Assembly: GCF_023015965.1 (NCBI RefSeq)
Contig: NZ_JALKAN010000003.1
Coordinates: 186,001 to 250,000, forward strand
Length of the DNA stretch: 64,000 nucleotides
Direction: 5' to 3'
DNA from: Allomuricauda sp. F6463D
GTDB lineage: Bacteria > Bacteroidota > Bacteroidia > Flavobacteriales > Flavobacteriaceae
The position numbers and the translations under genes were made by a program. Shown piece by piece: positions 45,703-55,136 of the stretch (position 1 is its first letter; the number at the start of each line of letters is the position of its first letter). The notes beneath the pieces were generated by a model, which did no database searches, was not told the origin of the DNA, and saw only the letters and a list, made by a program, of their open reading frames with translations.

Positions 45703-47515
45703 TAAAATACACGTTAAATGTAGTGCCTTTGTCAACTTCACTCTGCACTGTTATACTTCCTCCCATGGCCTCTATTTGGTTTTTTATAAGGTAGAGACCA
45801 AAACCTTTTGCGCCTTTTCTTTTATGGAATGTTTTGTACATGCCAAAAATTTTGTCACCGTGTTTATTTAAATCTATTCCCATTCCGTTGTCGGAAATGC
45901 TTAGTAGCAATTTTTCTTTTGATTTTATGGCATTGATGGTGATAATTGGTGTTCTATCAGGGTTCTTATATTTGACAGCATTGGAAATAAGGTTTCCAAT
46001 AATACTGTCCAAATAAGAAGGTACACAGCTAACCTCAATGTTTTCAGCAACATTGTTTATGATTTGGGCATCGTTGCTTTTCAAATAATCGGATAGATTG
46101 TACAAAGCCTGGGAAATAGTATATTTAAGGTCAATAGGTTTTTTGATTTCCGGAGATTTGGTATTTATGTCCACCACTTGGTTTAGGTTTTCCATGGTTT
46201 CCAATAGGTTGTCCGATGCGCGGTTGAGCATTGTAATAATTTGCTTGCGCTCCTCCATATCCTTTTCAGCCTTCAAAAACTCAAGAAGCATTGAAAAATT
46301 GGCAGAATGGGACCTTAGATTATGTGAAACAATGTGTGCAAAACTGATAAGTTTTTGGTTTTGTCTAGAAGTAACTGTAATCAGGTTTCGTAATTGTTCT
46401 TCCTTCTTTTTCAGTGAAGTGATGTCCAAACTCATCCCGATAAGGCCGCATACTTTTCCTTCCAAATCAAAATATGGGATTTTTGAAGTTAGAAAATAAG
46501 TTGTTTTCCCATTAAGTTTACTTACGGTCTCCTTCCCTATCATAGGGGTAAGGTGTTTCATGACCTGGATATCCTCATTCCTCGATATTTGTGCTTCCTT
46601 ATCCTTGTATAGGTCGAAATCGCTCTTACCAATAAGTTCATCCGCATTTTTGCTGAAGTAATTGCATTCCCCCTTGTTAACCAACACCTTTCTGGACTCC
46701 AAGTCTTTCACATAAACATTTAACGGTAGACTATCTACCAAGGTTGAAAGTAGTTGCTGGTGTTCTTTTACCCTGGTTTCGGCTATTTCTTTATCGTGAA
46801 TGTCCTTGATTGTCCCGAATACTTTGCTAATTTTTCCATCCTTTACAAAAGGTTTTCCAGTTATGCGCACCCATCTTTCCTCACCGGTAAATGTAACCAA
46901 CATAACCTTGGTGTCGTACGGTTGATGGTTGGCAATAGCTTTGTGAAAAAGCATGGAAACTTTATTTTGACAATAGCCTATCTTGTAAAAATCAATCGCT
47001 TCAATGGTGGTGGGTTCGTAACAATCTGGAACTTGATGTATTCGTTTGGTTTCCTTGCACCATAAAAGCTCATCTTTCTCTACGCTATATTCCCACCAGC
47101 CAGTTTTGGATACTTCAACTTTGGTTTCCAATACATTGGTTAGCCAGTTTAGCTGTTCTTCTTTTTCAACTTCAGAGGTGATGTCGTCGGTCTGGATTAT
47201 AGTCCCGATCACATTTTCTTTTTCATCAAACCAAGGTGCGAAATAACTCTTAAAATGGCGGGTTTCCCGGGTATTCTCTATTTTGTGATGGACGGTGAAC
47301 GGCTTTTGTTCTTTAAGTTTTTTTTTGAGGTTAGAAATTTCTGGGTATAACTGAAACACTTTGGTGTCGATAGTTTCATTTTGTGGTGGCAAACTAAAAA
47401 TACCCAACCAGGAGCAGGATGCATCGAGCAAAATTCCTTTCTTACATAGAAGTGCGGTTGCCTTCGGCAACTGTTTTAGTAAGTAAAATTGATTGACTCT
47501 CTCTAAGGATTTCAA
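45689..47515 (-). CDS. PAS sensor histidine kinase
   Basis: A 608-residue kinase without obvious membrane helices. At least two to three PAS-like modules come first ('WGYS'-type segments 'VSKTGWWEYSVEKDELLW', 'GKSDFDLYKDKEAQ', 'YFDLEGKVCGLIGMSLDIT'). The His box 'SHNLRSHSANFSMLLEF' and an ATPase domain ('SISDNGMGIDL', 'KGFGLYLIKN') follow. The frame can start only at TTG 47515, because no ATG precedes the first PAS domain. It probably signals to the adjoining receiver protein. Confidence 0.88.
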   Translation of the reverse strand: MKSLERVNQFYLLKQLPKATALLCKKGILLDASCSWLGIFSLPPQNETIDTKVFQLYPEISNLKKKLKEQKPFTVHHKIENTRETRHFKSYFAPWFDEKENVIGTIIQTDDITSEVEKEEQLNWLTNVLETKVEVSKTGWWEYSVEKDELLWCKETKRIHQVPDCYEPTTIEAIDFYKIGYCQNKVSMLFHKAIANHQPYDTKVMLVTFTGEERWVRITGKPFVKDGKISKVFGTIKDIHDKEIAETRVKEHQQLLSTLVDSLPLNVYVKDLESRKVLVNKGECNYFSKNADELIGKSDFDLYKDKEAQISRNEDIQVMKHLTPMIGKETVSKLNGKTTYFLTSKIPYFDLEGKVCGLIGMSLDITSLKKKEEQLRNLITVTSRQNQKLISFAHIVSHNLRSHSANFSMLLEFLKAEKDMEERKQIITMLNRASDNLLETMENLNQVVDINTKSPEIKKPIDLKYTISQALYNLSDYLKSNDAQIINNVAENIEVSCVPSYLDSIIGNLISNAVKYKNPDRTPIITINAIKSKEKLLLSISDNGMGIDLNKHGDKIFGMYKTFHKRKGAKGFGLYLIKNQIEAMGGSITVQSEVDKGTTFNVYFNEEN

Positions 47516-47708
47516 ACTCGGGGTTGTTTAAAAAACGTTACACTTCTAAGAAATATCTGACCAAACTATAACTATCAAATCACCTTACAGATTTATTGTT
47601 GTGAAAACCATAGGAACTGTTGTATTTAACCAATTGATAATGGTTTGTTATAATTTTACAAAGTAGGAAAATACCTATAATATATTTAAAATGCTAATTG
47701 TTGCTGAT

Positions 47709-48164
47709 TTATTTTACACTTACAGTATCTGGGACTAAGCCGGTGTAGTCTCCACCATTTCTAATTACATCACGGACAATAGAAGAGCTTATATAGGACT
47801 TGCCAGAAGATGTTAAGAGAAAAACCGTTTCAATTTCGGAAAGCCTACGATTGGTATGGGCAATAGCTTTTTCAAACTCAAAATCGGCGGGATTTCGCAA
47901 TCCCCTTAAAATAAAATTTGCATCAATTTTTTTGCAAAAGTCTACTGTCATTCCCTTATATGTAGTTACTTTAATCTTAGGTTCGTCTTTAAAAGCTTCT
48001 TTAATAAAGTCGATGCGATCCTCTAAAGAGAACATGTATTGTTTTTCCGCATTTACCCCAATGGCAATAACCAATTCATCGAACAGGGTCACGCCTCTTT
48101 TTATAATATCATAATGGCCTAAAGTAAGTGGGTCAAAAGATCCTGGGAACAATGCACGTCTCAT
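47709..48164 (-). CDS. coaD: Phosphopantetheine adenylyltransferase
   Basis: A 151-residue enzyme making dephospho-CoA. The nucleotidyltransferase motif is T14-L-G-H17 in 'GSFDPLTLGHYDII', with the second motif 'YISSSIVRDVIRNGG'. It follows ddl with a 33-base gap. Confidence 0.96.
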   Translation of the reverse strand: MRRALFPGSFDPLTLGHYDIIKRGVTLFDELVIAIGVNAEKQYMFSLEDRIDFIKEAFKDEPKIKVTTYKGMTVDFCKKIDANFILRGLRNPADFEFEKAIAHTNRRLSEIETVFLLTSSGKSYISSSIVRDVIRNGGDYTGLVPDTVSVK

Positions 48165-48197
48165 GTTATGGAATAAAGTTTTTTAAAAATACGGTTT

Positions 48198-49172
48198 CTA
48201 TCGCAAAGCTTCAACAATGGCAGTGTCAAAAAGTTCTGAAAGGGTAATTCCTGCCGTTTTGGCCTGTTGTGGTAATAGGCTTTCTTCTGTTAGGCCGGGA
48301 GTTGTGTTTACTTCAAGAAGGTAAGGCTCGTCACCGATAAAAATGAACTCACTTCTCGAATACCCTTTTAAACCCAAAACTTTATAAATATATTTTGCCA
48401 TTTCTTTTACCTTGGACTCTTGTGTTTCGGAAATCCGGGCTGGTGTTATTTCTTGGGATTTTCCCATGTATTTGGCCTCAAAATCAAAAAAATCGTTTTC
48501 CGAAATAATTTCAGTCACCGGCAACACGGTTACTTCTTTATTATGTGTAATCACTCCTACGGAAACCTCCGTTCCGTCCAAAAATGACTCGATGATGATT
48601 TGATTATCCTCCTTTAAAGCATTGGTTATGGCGGCATTTAAATCTTCTTGTTTGTGGACTTTGGAGATTCCGTAGCTACTGCCTGCCCTGTTCGCTTTTA
48701 CAAAGCAAGGAAGGCCAACCTTGTTTATGATCGCTTCTTCATCAATCTTTTGCCCTTTGTTTAAAAAATAAGATGTGGCGCACAGGATTCCATAGGGTTT
48801 CAGTGCGCTCAAAAGATCACGTTTGTTAAAGGTGAGCGCTGCCTCGTAATGATTACACGAGGTTTGAGGGATTTTCAATAGTTCAAAATAGGCTTGCATT
48901 AGACCATCTTCACCTGGAGTTCCATGGATGGCGTTGAATATACAGTCAAAAAGCACCTTTTTACCATTGATTTTAATACTGAAATCTGATTTTTGCAAGA
49001 GGTGCTCCATATTTGCATCATCAAGGTAAAACCATTTTTCTTTGGTGATCACTATTCTATACGCATTGTACTTCTTTGTATCCAGATATTTATATACCAC
49101 ATTTCCACTTTTAATGGAAATATGGTGCTCGCTGGAATAGCCGCCCATAATAATGGCAATGTTCTTTTTCAT
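48198..49172 (-). CDS. ddl: D-alanine-D-alanine ligase
   Basis: A 324-residue ATP-grasp ligase for peptidoglycan precursors. 'IIMGGYSSEHHISIKSG' is the N-terminal signature, followed by 'IHGTPGEDGLMQAYFEL', 'CFVKANRAGSSYGISKV' and 'LLEVNTTPGLTEESL'. It diverges from the PASTA gene. Confidence 0.95.
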   Translation of the reverse strand: MKKNIAIIMGGYSSEHHISIKSGNVVYKYLDTKKYNAYRIVITKEKWFYLDDANMEHLLQKSDFSIKINGKKVLFDCIFNAIHGTPGEDGLMQAYFELLKIPQTSCNHYEAALTFNKRDLLSALKPYGILCATSYFLNKGQKIDEEAIINKVGLPCFVKANRAGSSYGISKVHKQEDLNAAITNALKEDNQIIIESFLDGTEVSVGVITHNKEVTVLPVTEIISENDFFDFEAKYMGKSQEITPARISETQESKVKEMAKYIYKVLGLKGYSRSEFIFIGDEPYLLEVNTTPGLTEESLLPQQAKTAGITLSELFDTAIVEALR

Positions 49173-49224
49173 TGACTTGTAAAATATCGCAAAGCCAAAA
49201 TAAAGAAAAAAGGGTTGGCTTTCC

Positions 49225-49232
49225 TATATTTG
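49225..49232 (+). promoter_or_regulatory. Candidate -7 element TATATTTG for the PASTA-rluD unit
   Basis: Exact TAnnTTTG match 19 bases before the ATG; no -33 TTG at the right distance. Confidence 0.35.
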
Positions 49233-49251
49233 TCCCATTAAGGTGAAATAC

Positions 49252-49839
49252 ATGAAGAATTTTTTCAACTTTTTAAAGAGCAAGACTTTATTGATCCAAC
49301 TGGGATTGGCTTTAGTGGCTATTTTGGTTTTGGTGTTTGTTGCCCTGCAATGGCTCAAGAGTACAACCAATCACGGTGAATTTGTCGAGGTACCGGATTT
49401 TTCAAAAATGTCGGTTATGGAGATGCGAAAGACAGTTGAGGAAACAGGGCTTCGATATCAAGTATTGGATTCTTCCAATTATAATCCAGATTATCCAAGA
49501 TTTTCCATATTGGAACAAAATCCACCTGCAGGCAATAAGGTAAAGGCTAACCGTAAAATATATTTTACGGTAAACCCATCGGGTTATAAAAAAGTCAGTG
49601 TACCGGATATTATACAGGTAACCCAACGTAATGCAACATCCATGTTAAGAGCCGTAGGTTTAGATGTGGAACGCGTTACTTATATTGACGAGTTGGGCAA
49701 GGATATGGTTTACAATATGAAATTTAAAGGGAAATATGTAAAGCCAGGCGATCGATTGCCCAAAACCTCCAAAGTGGAGTTGATATGTGGAAATGGCACC
49801 ATTCCCGGTAGTGCTAGGGTCAAGGCAGATTCCCAATAA
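49252..49839 (+). CDS. Membrane-anchored PASTA domain protein
   Basis: A 195-residue protein starting at ATG 49252. One membrane helix (about 15-33, 'LLIQLGLALVAILVLVFVAL') is followed by two PASTA domains ('VPDFSKMSVMEMRKTVEETG' and 'VPDIIQVTQRNATSMLRAVG'). PASTA domains bind peptidoglycan or muropeptides. Unlike the usual carriers there is no kinase or penicillin-binding module. It is divergent from ddl and two bases before the pseudouridine synthase gene. Confidence 0.92.
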   Translation: MKNFFNFLKSKTLLIQLGLALVAILVLVFVALQWLKSTTNHGEFVEVPDFSKMSVMEMRKTVEETGLRYQVLDSSNYNPDYPRFSILEQNPPAGNKVKANRKIYFTVNPSGYKKVSVPDIIQVTQRNATSMLRAVGLDVERVTYIDELGKDMVYNMKFKGKYVKPGDRLPKTSKVELICGNGTIPGSARVKADSQ

Positions 49840-49841
49840 AC

Positions 49842-50873
49842 ATGAGTACTTCAGACAATTCAGATGAGTTATCACAAGATGAGCTTTATGAGCATCATGG
49901 TTTTGTAGCTTCCAAAGGTCAAGAACCTTTGCGAGTAGATAAGTTCTTGATGAATTTTATAGAGAACGCAACTCGGAACAAGATTCAACAAGCAGCTAAA
50001 AAAGGCCATATTTGGGTGAATGGTTCCATTGTAAAACAAAATTACAAGGTTAAGGCTGGGGATGAGGTAAAGGTAATGTTCGAGCATCCGCCCTACGAGT
50101 TTTTGTTGACACCAGAAAATATTCCCTTGGATATTATCTATGAAGATGATGTGCTTTTGGTTGTGAACAAACCTGCAGGTATGGTGGTGCACCCAGGGCA
50201 TGGGAATTACTCAGGGACATTGATCAATGCACTGGTCTATCATTTTGATAACTTACCCAATAACAGTTCTAACAGGCCTGGTTTGGTGCATCGTATTGAT
50301 AAGGATACTTCCGGATTGTTGGTAATTGCCAAAACAGAATCTGCAATGACGCATTTGGCCAAGCAATTTTTTGATAAGAGCAGTGAACGGGAATACGTTG
50401 CCTTGGTTTGGGGCAATGTGGAAGAGGAGGAAGGAACCGTTGAAGGGCATATTGCCAGAAACCCAAAGAACCGTCTTCAGATGATGGTTTTTCCAGAAGG
50501 CGACGAGGGCAAAGAAGCAGTGACCCATTACAAAGTATTGGAGCGGTTTGGGTATGTAACTTTGGTTTCCTGTAAGTTGGAAACCGGACGGACACACCAA
50601 ATTAGGGTTCACATGAAATATATTGGGCATACACTCTTTAACGATGAACGCTATGGCGGAGAAAAAATCCTAAAGGGAACCACTTTTACCAAGTACAAAC
50701 AATTTGTGGAAAACGCTTTTAAAGTATTGCCAAGACAAGCACTACATGCCAAGACACTGGGTTTTGTGCATCCTGTTACAGGAAAAATGATGCAATTTGA
50801 TTCTGAATTGCCAGAGGATATGGTGAATTGCATTGCGAAATGGCGTGGCTATGCCAAGCATAACGAATCATAG
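49842..50873 (+). CDS. rluD: RluA family 23S rRNA pseudouridine synthase
   Basis: A 343-residue enzyme with an N-terminal S4 domain ('VDKFLMNFIENATRNKIQQA') and the catalytic H150-R-I-D153 motif in 'LVHRIDKDTSGLLVIAK'. The S4 domain and length fit RluD (uridines of helix 69), but family members are easily confused. It is co-transcribed with the PASTA gene. Confidence 0.9.
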   Translation: MSTSDNSDELSQDELYEHHGFVASKGQEPLRVDKFLMNFIENATRNKIQQAAKKGHIWVNGSIVKQNYKVKAGDEVKVMFEHPPYEFLLTPENIPLDIIYEDDVLLVVNKPAGMVVHPGHGNYSGTLINALVYHFDNLPNNSSNRPGLVHRIDKDTSGLLVIAKTESAMTHLAKQFFDKSSEREYVALVWGNVEEEEGTVEGHIARNPKNRLQMMVFPEGDEGKEAVTHYKVLERFGYVTLVSCKLETGRTHQIRVHMKYIGHTLFNDERYGGEKILKGTTFTKYKQFVENAFKVLPRQALHAKTLGFVHPVTGKMMQFDSELPEDMVNCIAKWRGYAKHNES

Positions 50874-50962
50874 TTTTCTTCAATCCTTATATTGAAAACA
50901 CCATTGGCATACTTTTCCAAAAAAGTAAAATCCTTGTTATTTTTACTTAAAATTAAAAGAAA

Positions 50963-51724
50963 ATGAAAATTGTCATATCACCTGCCAAGTCACTGGATTT
51001 TGAAACGGCATTGCCAACATCAAAATTCAGTCAGCCAAACTTTTTGGAACAAGCGGAAAAGTTGAATTCAGTTTTAAAAAAGAAGAAGCCCAAGTCGTTA
51101 TCTGATTTGATGTCCATTTCCGATAAACTGGCTGAGTTAAATTGGGAACGGAACCAACAATTTTCATTACCCTTTACTGCAGATAATGCCCGCCCTGCGG
51201 TATATGCCTTTAATGGTGATGTGTACCAAGGCCTAGATGCATATTCCATCCCAGAAGATAAATTAGACAGGTTACAGGATACCCTCAGAATCCTATCGGG
51301 GCTTTATGGGGTACTGAAACCTTTGGACTTAATGCAGCCCTATCGGTTGGAAATGGGTACCCAACTAAAGGTGGGTAGAAAAAAGAATCTCTACGAATTT
51401 TGGAAAAAACAACTTACCGACCATTTAAACAATGAGCTTAAAGAGAACGAACTGTTCATAAACTTGGCCAGCAACGAATATTTTAGTGCTATAGATGCCA
51501 AAAATCTTAAAGTGCCGGTTATTGCACCAATTTTTAAAGATTGGAAGAACGATAAGTTAAAAGTGATAAGCTTTTTCGCTAAAAAGGCACGTGGTTCCAT
51601 GGTTCGGTATATTATTGATAAAGACGCTGAAACGTTGGATGATATCAAGAATTTTGATTGCGATGGGTATCTATTTAGTGAAGAGCATACGGTTAAGCAG
51701 AACGAACCCGTATTCATCCGATAA
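50963..51724 (+). CDS. yaaA: Peroxide stress protein YaaA
   Basis: A 253-residue YaaA/DUF328 protein that limits free iron and oxidative DNA damage in E. coli. '[20 protein letters not shown]' is the N-terminal signature; '[14 protein letters not shown]', '[18 protein letters not shown]' and '[15 protein letters not shown]' follow. It stands alone. Confidence 0.93.
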   Translation: MKIVISPAKSLDFETALPTSKFSQPNFLEQAEKLNSVLKKKKPKSLSDLMSISDKLAELNWERNQQFSLPFTADNARPAVYAFNGDVYQGLDAYSIPEDKLDRLQDTLRILSGLYGVLKPLDLMQPYRLEMGTQLKVGRKKNLYEFWKKQLTDHLNNELKENELFINLASNEYFSAIDAKNLKVPVIAPIFKDWKNDKLKVISFFAKKARGSMVRYIIDKDAETLDDIKNFDCDGYLFSEEHTVKQNEPVFIR

Positions 51725-51892
51725 AAACTTTGGTAAAAACCAAAGTAATCTTTAAGTTATGTGGGTAAGGTGTGTGGTTTGCATTAAAAATCAGACGCCT
51801 TGGATTATTTCGATTAACTTAATCTAGAGGTTATACGTTATTCACGAGTTTTGTGAGTATTCTGTTTTATAACATCAACTTATTAAAAATTC

Positions 51893-54439
51893 ATGCAGCA
51901 GACTAAACGGTTAGAAGAGTTTAAAAAATCGGTTACCAATAAATTTAATATCTATAACAGCCTTTTCCTGAGCTTGCCCTACAAGAATGTGGAAAATGTG
52001 GGGATTCTTATCCCGCTATTGCTCGATCAATGTGAGAAAGGACTTAAGGCAGGCAAAGAGCCCCAAGAGATTTTGGAAGTGTTCTTTACCAATTTTGTGG
52101 ATATTAAAGACGAAAGGGAACGCTTGGATTTTATGTTCCGTATAGTTCAATATGTGGAACGTCAAGTAGTATTATATGACAGTGTGGAAGATTCAGCCTT
52201 TCCAAAACTTCAGGAATATAGTAGTTCCCTTACCATTAAGGATTATTTTGAATTGGTCAACCGAACCAAAAATTGGGACAAAGTGTCCAAAAAACTGTCA
52301 ACCTTTAGTGCTCGTATCGTTTTAACAGCGCATCCTACACAATTCTACACGCCAGCTGTCCTGGATATTATATCCGAACTTCGTTCACTTATTGATGAAG
52401 ATAAGATCCATGATATAGATGTGACCCTCCAACAATTGGGATTGACATCCTTGATAAACGCAAAAAAGCCAACACCTTTGGATGAAGCGAAAAATATAAT
52501 TTACATTCTCAGAAATACCTATTATGATGCCGTTGGTGAACTATACCAATATGTAAAAAGCAATATCAGGGACGAGAAGTTTGAGAATTATAATTTGATG
52601 AAGCTTGGATTTTGGCCCGGTGGTGACCGCGATGGAAATCCATTCGTAACTGCGGACATCACCAAACAAGTGGCAGATGAATTGAGGTTGACTTTAATGA
52701 AATGCTACTACAACGAATTAAAGAATCTTCGCAAAAAACTGACTTTTAAGGGAATGCAGGGCGACCTTAATGAGTTGAGCGGAAAATTGTATAATGCCAT
52801 GTTTGATTCCAATGCCCCAATTTCCTATGAAGGAATTATTGAGCATTTGAGTGTGGTACGAGAAAAATTGATAGCAAATTATCATGGGTTGTATTTGGAT
52901 GAACTAGATCAGTTTATAGATAAGGTCCATATTTTTAAAACTCATTTTGCAACTCTGGATATTCGCCAAGATCATAGCAAGCACAAAATGGTCGTGGAAA
53001 CCGTGCTAAAAAAACAAGGAATCATCAACGAAAGTATCGATGAACTTAAAGAAAAGCAATTGGTGCAATTGTTGCTTCAAGAAGATTTTAAACTGAACCC
53101 TAAGGATTTTGATGATGATATTGTGAAAGATACCATCGTCAATATTCAAAACCTAAAAACGATTCAAGCTACAAATGGTGAAGACGGATGCAACCGGTAC
53201 ATCATTAGTAATTCGGAGGATATATTCTCCGTTTTATTCGTATTTGGATTGTTTAGGTGGTGTGGTTGGGACGATAAAGAAATCACTTTTGACATAGTGC
53301 CATTGTTCGAGACCATGAATGGTATGGACGCTTCAGAAGAAGTGATGCAGACCTTGTTCGATATTCCACAATACAGACAACATCTGGAAAAAAGGAGAGA
53401 TATCCACACCATAATGCTTGGTTTTTCTGATGGAACCAAAGACGGAGGTTATTTAAAAGCCAATTGGTCCATTCTCAAAACCAAGGAAACTTTGAGCAAA
53501 GTCAGCAAGAAAAATGGTATCAGTGCCATTTTCTTTGACGGTAGGGGAGGACCACCGGCAAGAGGAGGAGGTAAAACCCATAAATTTTATGCGGCCCAGA
53601 CCAAGGATGTGGCCAACCATGAGATACAACTCACCATACAAGGACAGACTATTACCAGCACCTACGGTACCAAGGAACAGTTCATTCACAATTCCGAACA
53701 GTTGCTTACCGCAGGCCTCAGTAATAACCTTTTTGGAAAAGAACATAAAATTTCCGCAACGCAGCGTAAACTTATTGAAGAACTCTCAGAACTAAGTTTT
53801 GAAAAGTATGATAAGCTAAAACAACACGATAAGTTTATTCCATACCTTGAAAATAGAAGTACCTTAAAATATTATACCAAGGCCAATATTGGTAGTAGAC
53901 CAGGAAAAAGAGGAAACAAAAAACAGTTGACCCTGTCCGACCTTCGTGCCATTTCATTTGTTGGCTCATGGAGCCAGTTAAAGCAGAACGTTCCCGGGTA
54001 TTTTGGATTGGGTTCCGCTATTCAGCAGTTACAAGAGGAAGGACGATTGAACGAGGTGAAAAAGCTCTACAAAGAAGTGCCTTTCTTTAAAGCGCTAATG
54101 CTGAACAGTATGATGTCCTTGGCCAAAACCAATTTTGATTTGACCAGTTATATGAAGGAAGACCCTGAATTTGGAGATTTCTGGAACATTTTGCACGATG
54201 AATTCCAATTGTCAAAAAAAATGCTGTTGCAGATTTCCAGTCTTAAAATTTTGATGGAAGACGAAGCTGTTTCAAGGGAGTCGGTGAAAATCAGAGAAAA
54301 AATTGTTTTGCCATTATTAGTGATTCAACAAAACGCCTTGTACCACATCACCCAAAATTCGGAGTTTAAAGAACTCTATGAAAAAATAGTGACCAGGTCA
54401 CTATACGGTAATATCAATGCAAGTAGAAACTCGGCATAG
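51893..54439 (+). CDS. ppc: Phosphoenolpyruvate carboxylase
   Basis: An 848-residue enzyme adding bicarbonate to PEP to form oxaloacetate. The catalytic histidine is H147 in 'VLTAHPTQF'. 'GFWPGGDRDGNPFVT' binds substrate, and 'FFDGRGGPPARGGGKTH' is the flexible glycine loop. The C-terminal 'RNSA' matches the usual RNTG-like end. It is slightly short but complete. Confidence 0.94.
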   Translation: MQQTKRLEEFKKSVTNKFNIYNSLFLSLPYKNVENVGILIPLLLDQCEKGLKAGKEPQEILEVFFTNFVDIKDERERLDFMFRIVQYVERQVVLYDSVEDSAFPKLQEYSSSLTIKDYFELVNRTKNWDKVSKKLSTFSARIVLTAHPTQFYTPAVLDIISELRSLIDEDKIHDIDVTLQQLGLTSLINAKKPTPLDEAKNIIYILRNTYYDAVGELYQYVKSNIRDEKFENYNLMKLGFWPGGDRDGNPFVTADITKQVADELRLTLMKCYYNELKNLRKKLTFKGMQGDLNELSGKLYNAMFDSNAPISYEGIIEHLSVVREKLIANYHGLYLDELDQFIDKVHIFKTHFATLDIRQDHSKHKMVVETVLKKQGIINESIDELKEKQLVQLLLQEDFKLNPKDFDDDIVKDTIVNIQNLKTIQATNGEDGCNRYIISNSEDIFSVLFVFGLFRWCGWDDKEITFDIVPLFETMNGMDASEEVMQTLFDIPQYRQHLEKRRDIHTIMLGFSDGTKDGGYLKANWSILKTKETLSKVSKKNGISAIFFDGRGGPPARGGGKTHKFYAAQTKDVANHEIQLTIQGQTITSTYGTKEQFIHNSEQLLTAGLSNNLFGKEHKISATQRKLIEELSELSFEKYDKLKQHDKFIPYLENRSTLKYYTKANIGSRPGKRGNKKQLTLSDLRAISFVGSWSQLKQNVPGYFGLGSAIQQLQEEGRLNEVKKLYKEVPFFKALMLNSMMSLAKTNFDLTSYMKEDPEFGDFWNILHDEFQLSKKMLLQISSLKILMEDEAVSRESVKIREKIVLPLLVIQQNALYHITQNSEFKELYEKIVTRSLYGNINASRNSA

Positions 54440-54446
54440 ATAAGGT

Positions 54447-55136
54447 GTGGGAGTGAAATTATTTAAGCACATACATCCATACGAACCCTTTTTGCTGTCA
54501 GAGGCTACAAAATTGATTGTTGGCACCTTGCCGCCACCACGTTTTACCACGGGAGAGCTGAAACCGCAAGATGTAGATTTCTGTTACGGTAGTAGTAATG
54601 GTATGCTTTGGCCTATTTTGGATAGAATATTTGATTTAGGCCTAAAGTTCGAAACAACAAACGAAGCGGTGGAACAACGAAAGCGCTTTTTGATTGAAAA
54701 CAAAATAGGAGTGTGCGATATTGTCCAAAGTGCCGAGCGCGAAAAAATCGATGCTTCGGATTTGGGCATGCAAAATGTGGTGCTTCGGGATTTGGTGGGA
54801 TACTTGCAGAAATATCCTAACATCCAAACACTGTTGTTCACTGGAGGCAACAGTAAAAACGGACCTGAATATTTCTTTCGCAGACAGTTGAAAAGACATG
54901 GGTTGAAGTTGGAAGTTGTTTCTAATGAAGTACCGAGAATCCATCAGTTGGAATTGCCTGTTGCTTTGAGCGGAGTCGAGGAGTTTAGAACAATCAAAAC
55001 CGTTTCTTTGACCGCACCTTCGGGAGCTGCCAACCGAGCCGTGGGCAGTTTGCAAGCCTACAAAGATTTAAAAAGTAAAAACCCTGAATTCAATACACTT
55101 GATTATAGGGTAATGCAGTATCGGGAGTTTTTTTAG
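54447..55136 (+). CDS. Uracil-DNA glycosylase family-like protein
   Basis: A 229-residue protein whose 'ATKLIVGTLPPPRF' and 'VVLRDLVGYLQKYPNIQTLLFTGGNS' segments fit the UDG superfamily fold used by SMUG- and MUG-like enzymes. DNA glycosylase activity is not proven. It probably starts at GTG 54447, since no ATG precedes the conserved part, eight bases after ppc. Its tail overlaps the M20 peptidase gene by four bases. Confidence 0.75.
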   Translation: MGVKLFKHIHPYEPFLLSEATKLIVGTLPPPRFTTGELKPQDVDFCYGSSNGMLWPILDRIFDLGLKFETTNEAVEQRKRFLIENKIGVCDIVQSAEREKIDASDLGMQNVVLRDLVGYLQKYPNIQTLLFTGGNSKNGPEYFFRRQLKRHGLKLEVVSNEVPRIHQLELPVALSGVEEFRTIKTVSLTAPSGAANRAVGSLQAYKDLKSKNPEFNTLDYRVMQYREFF

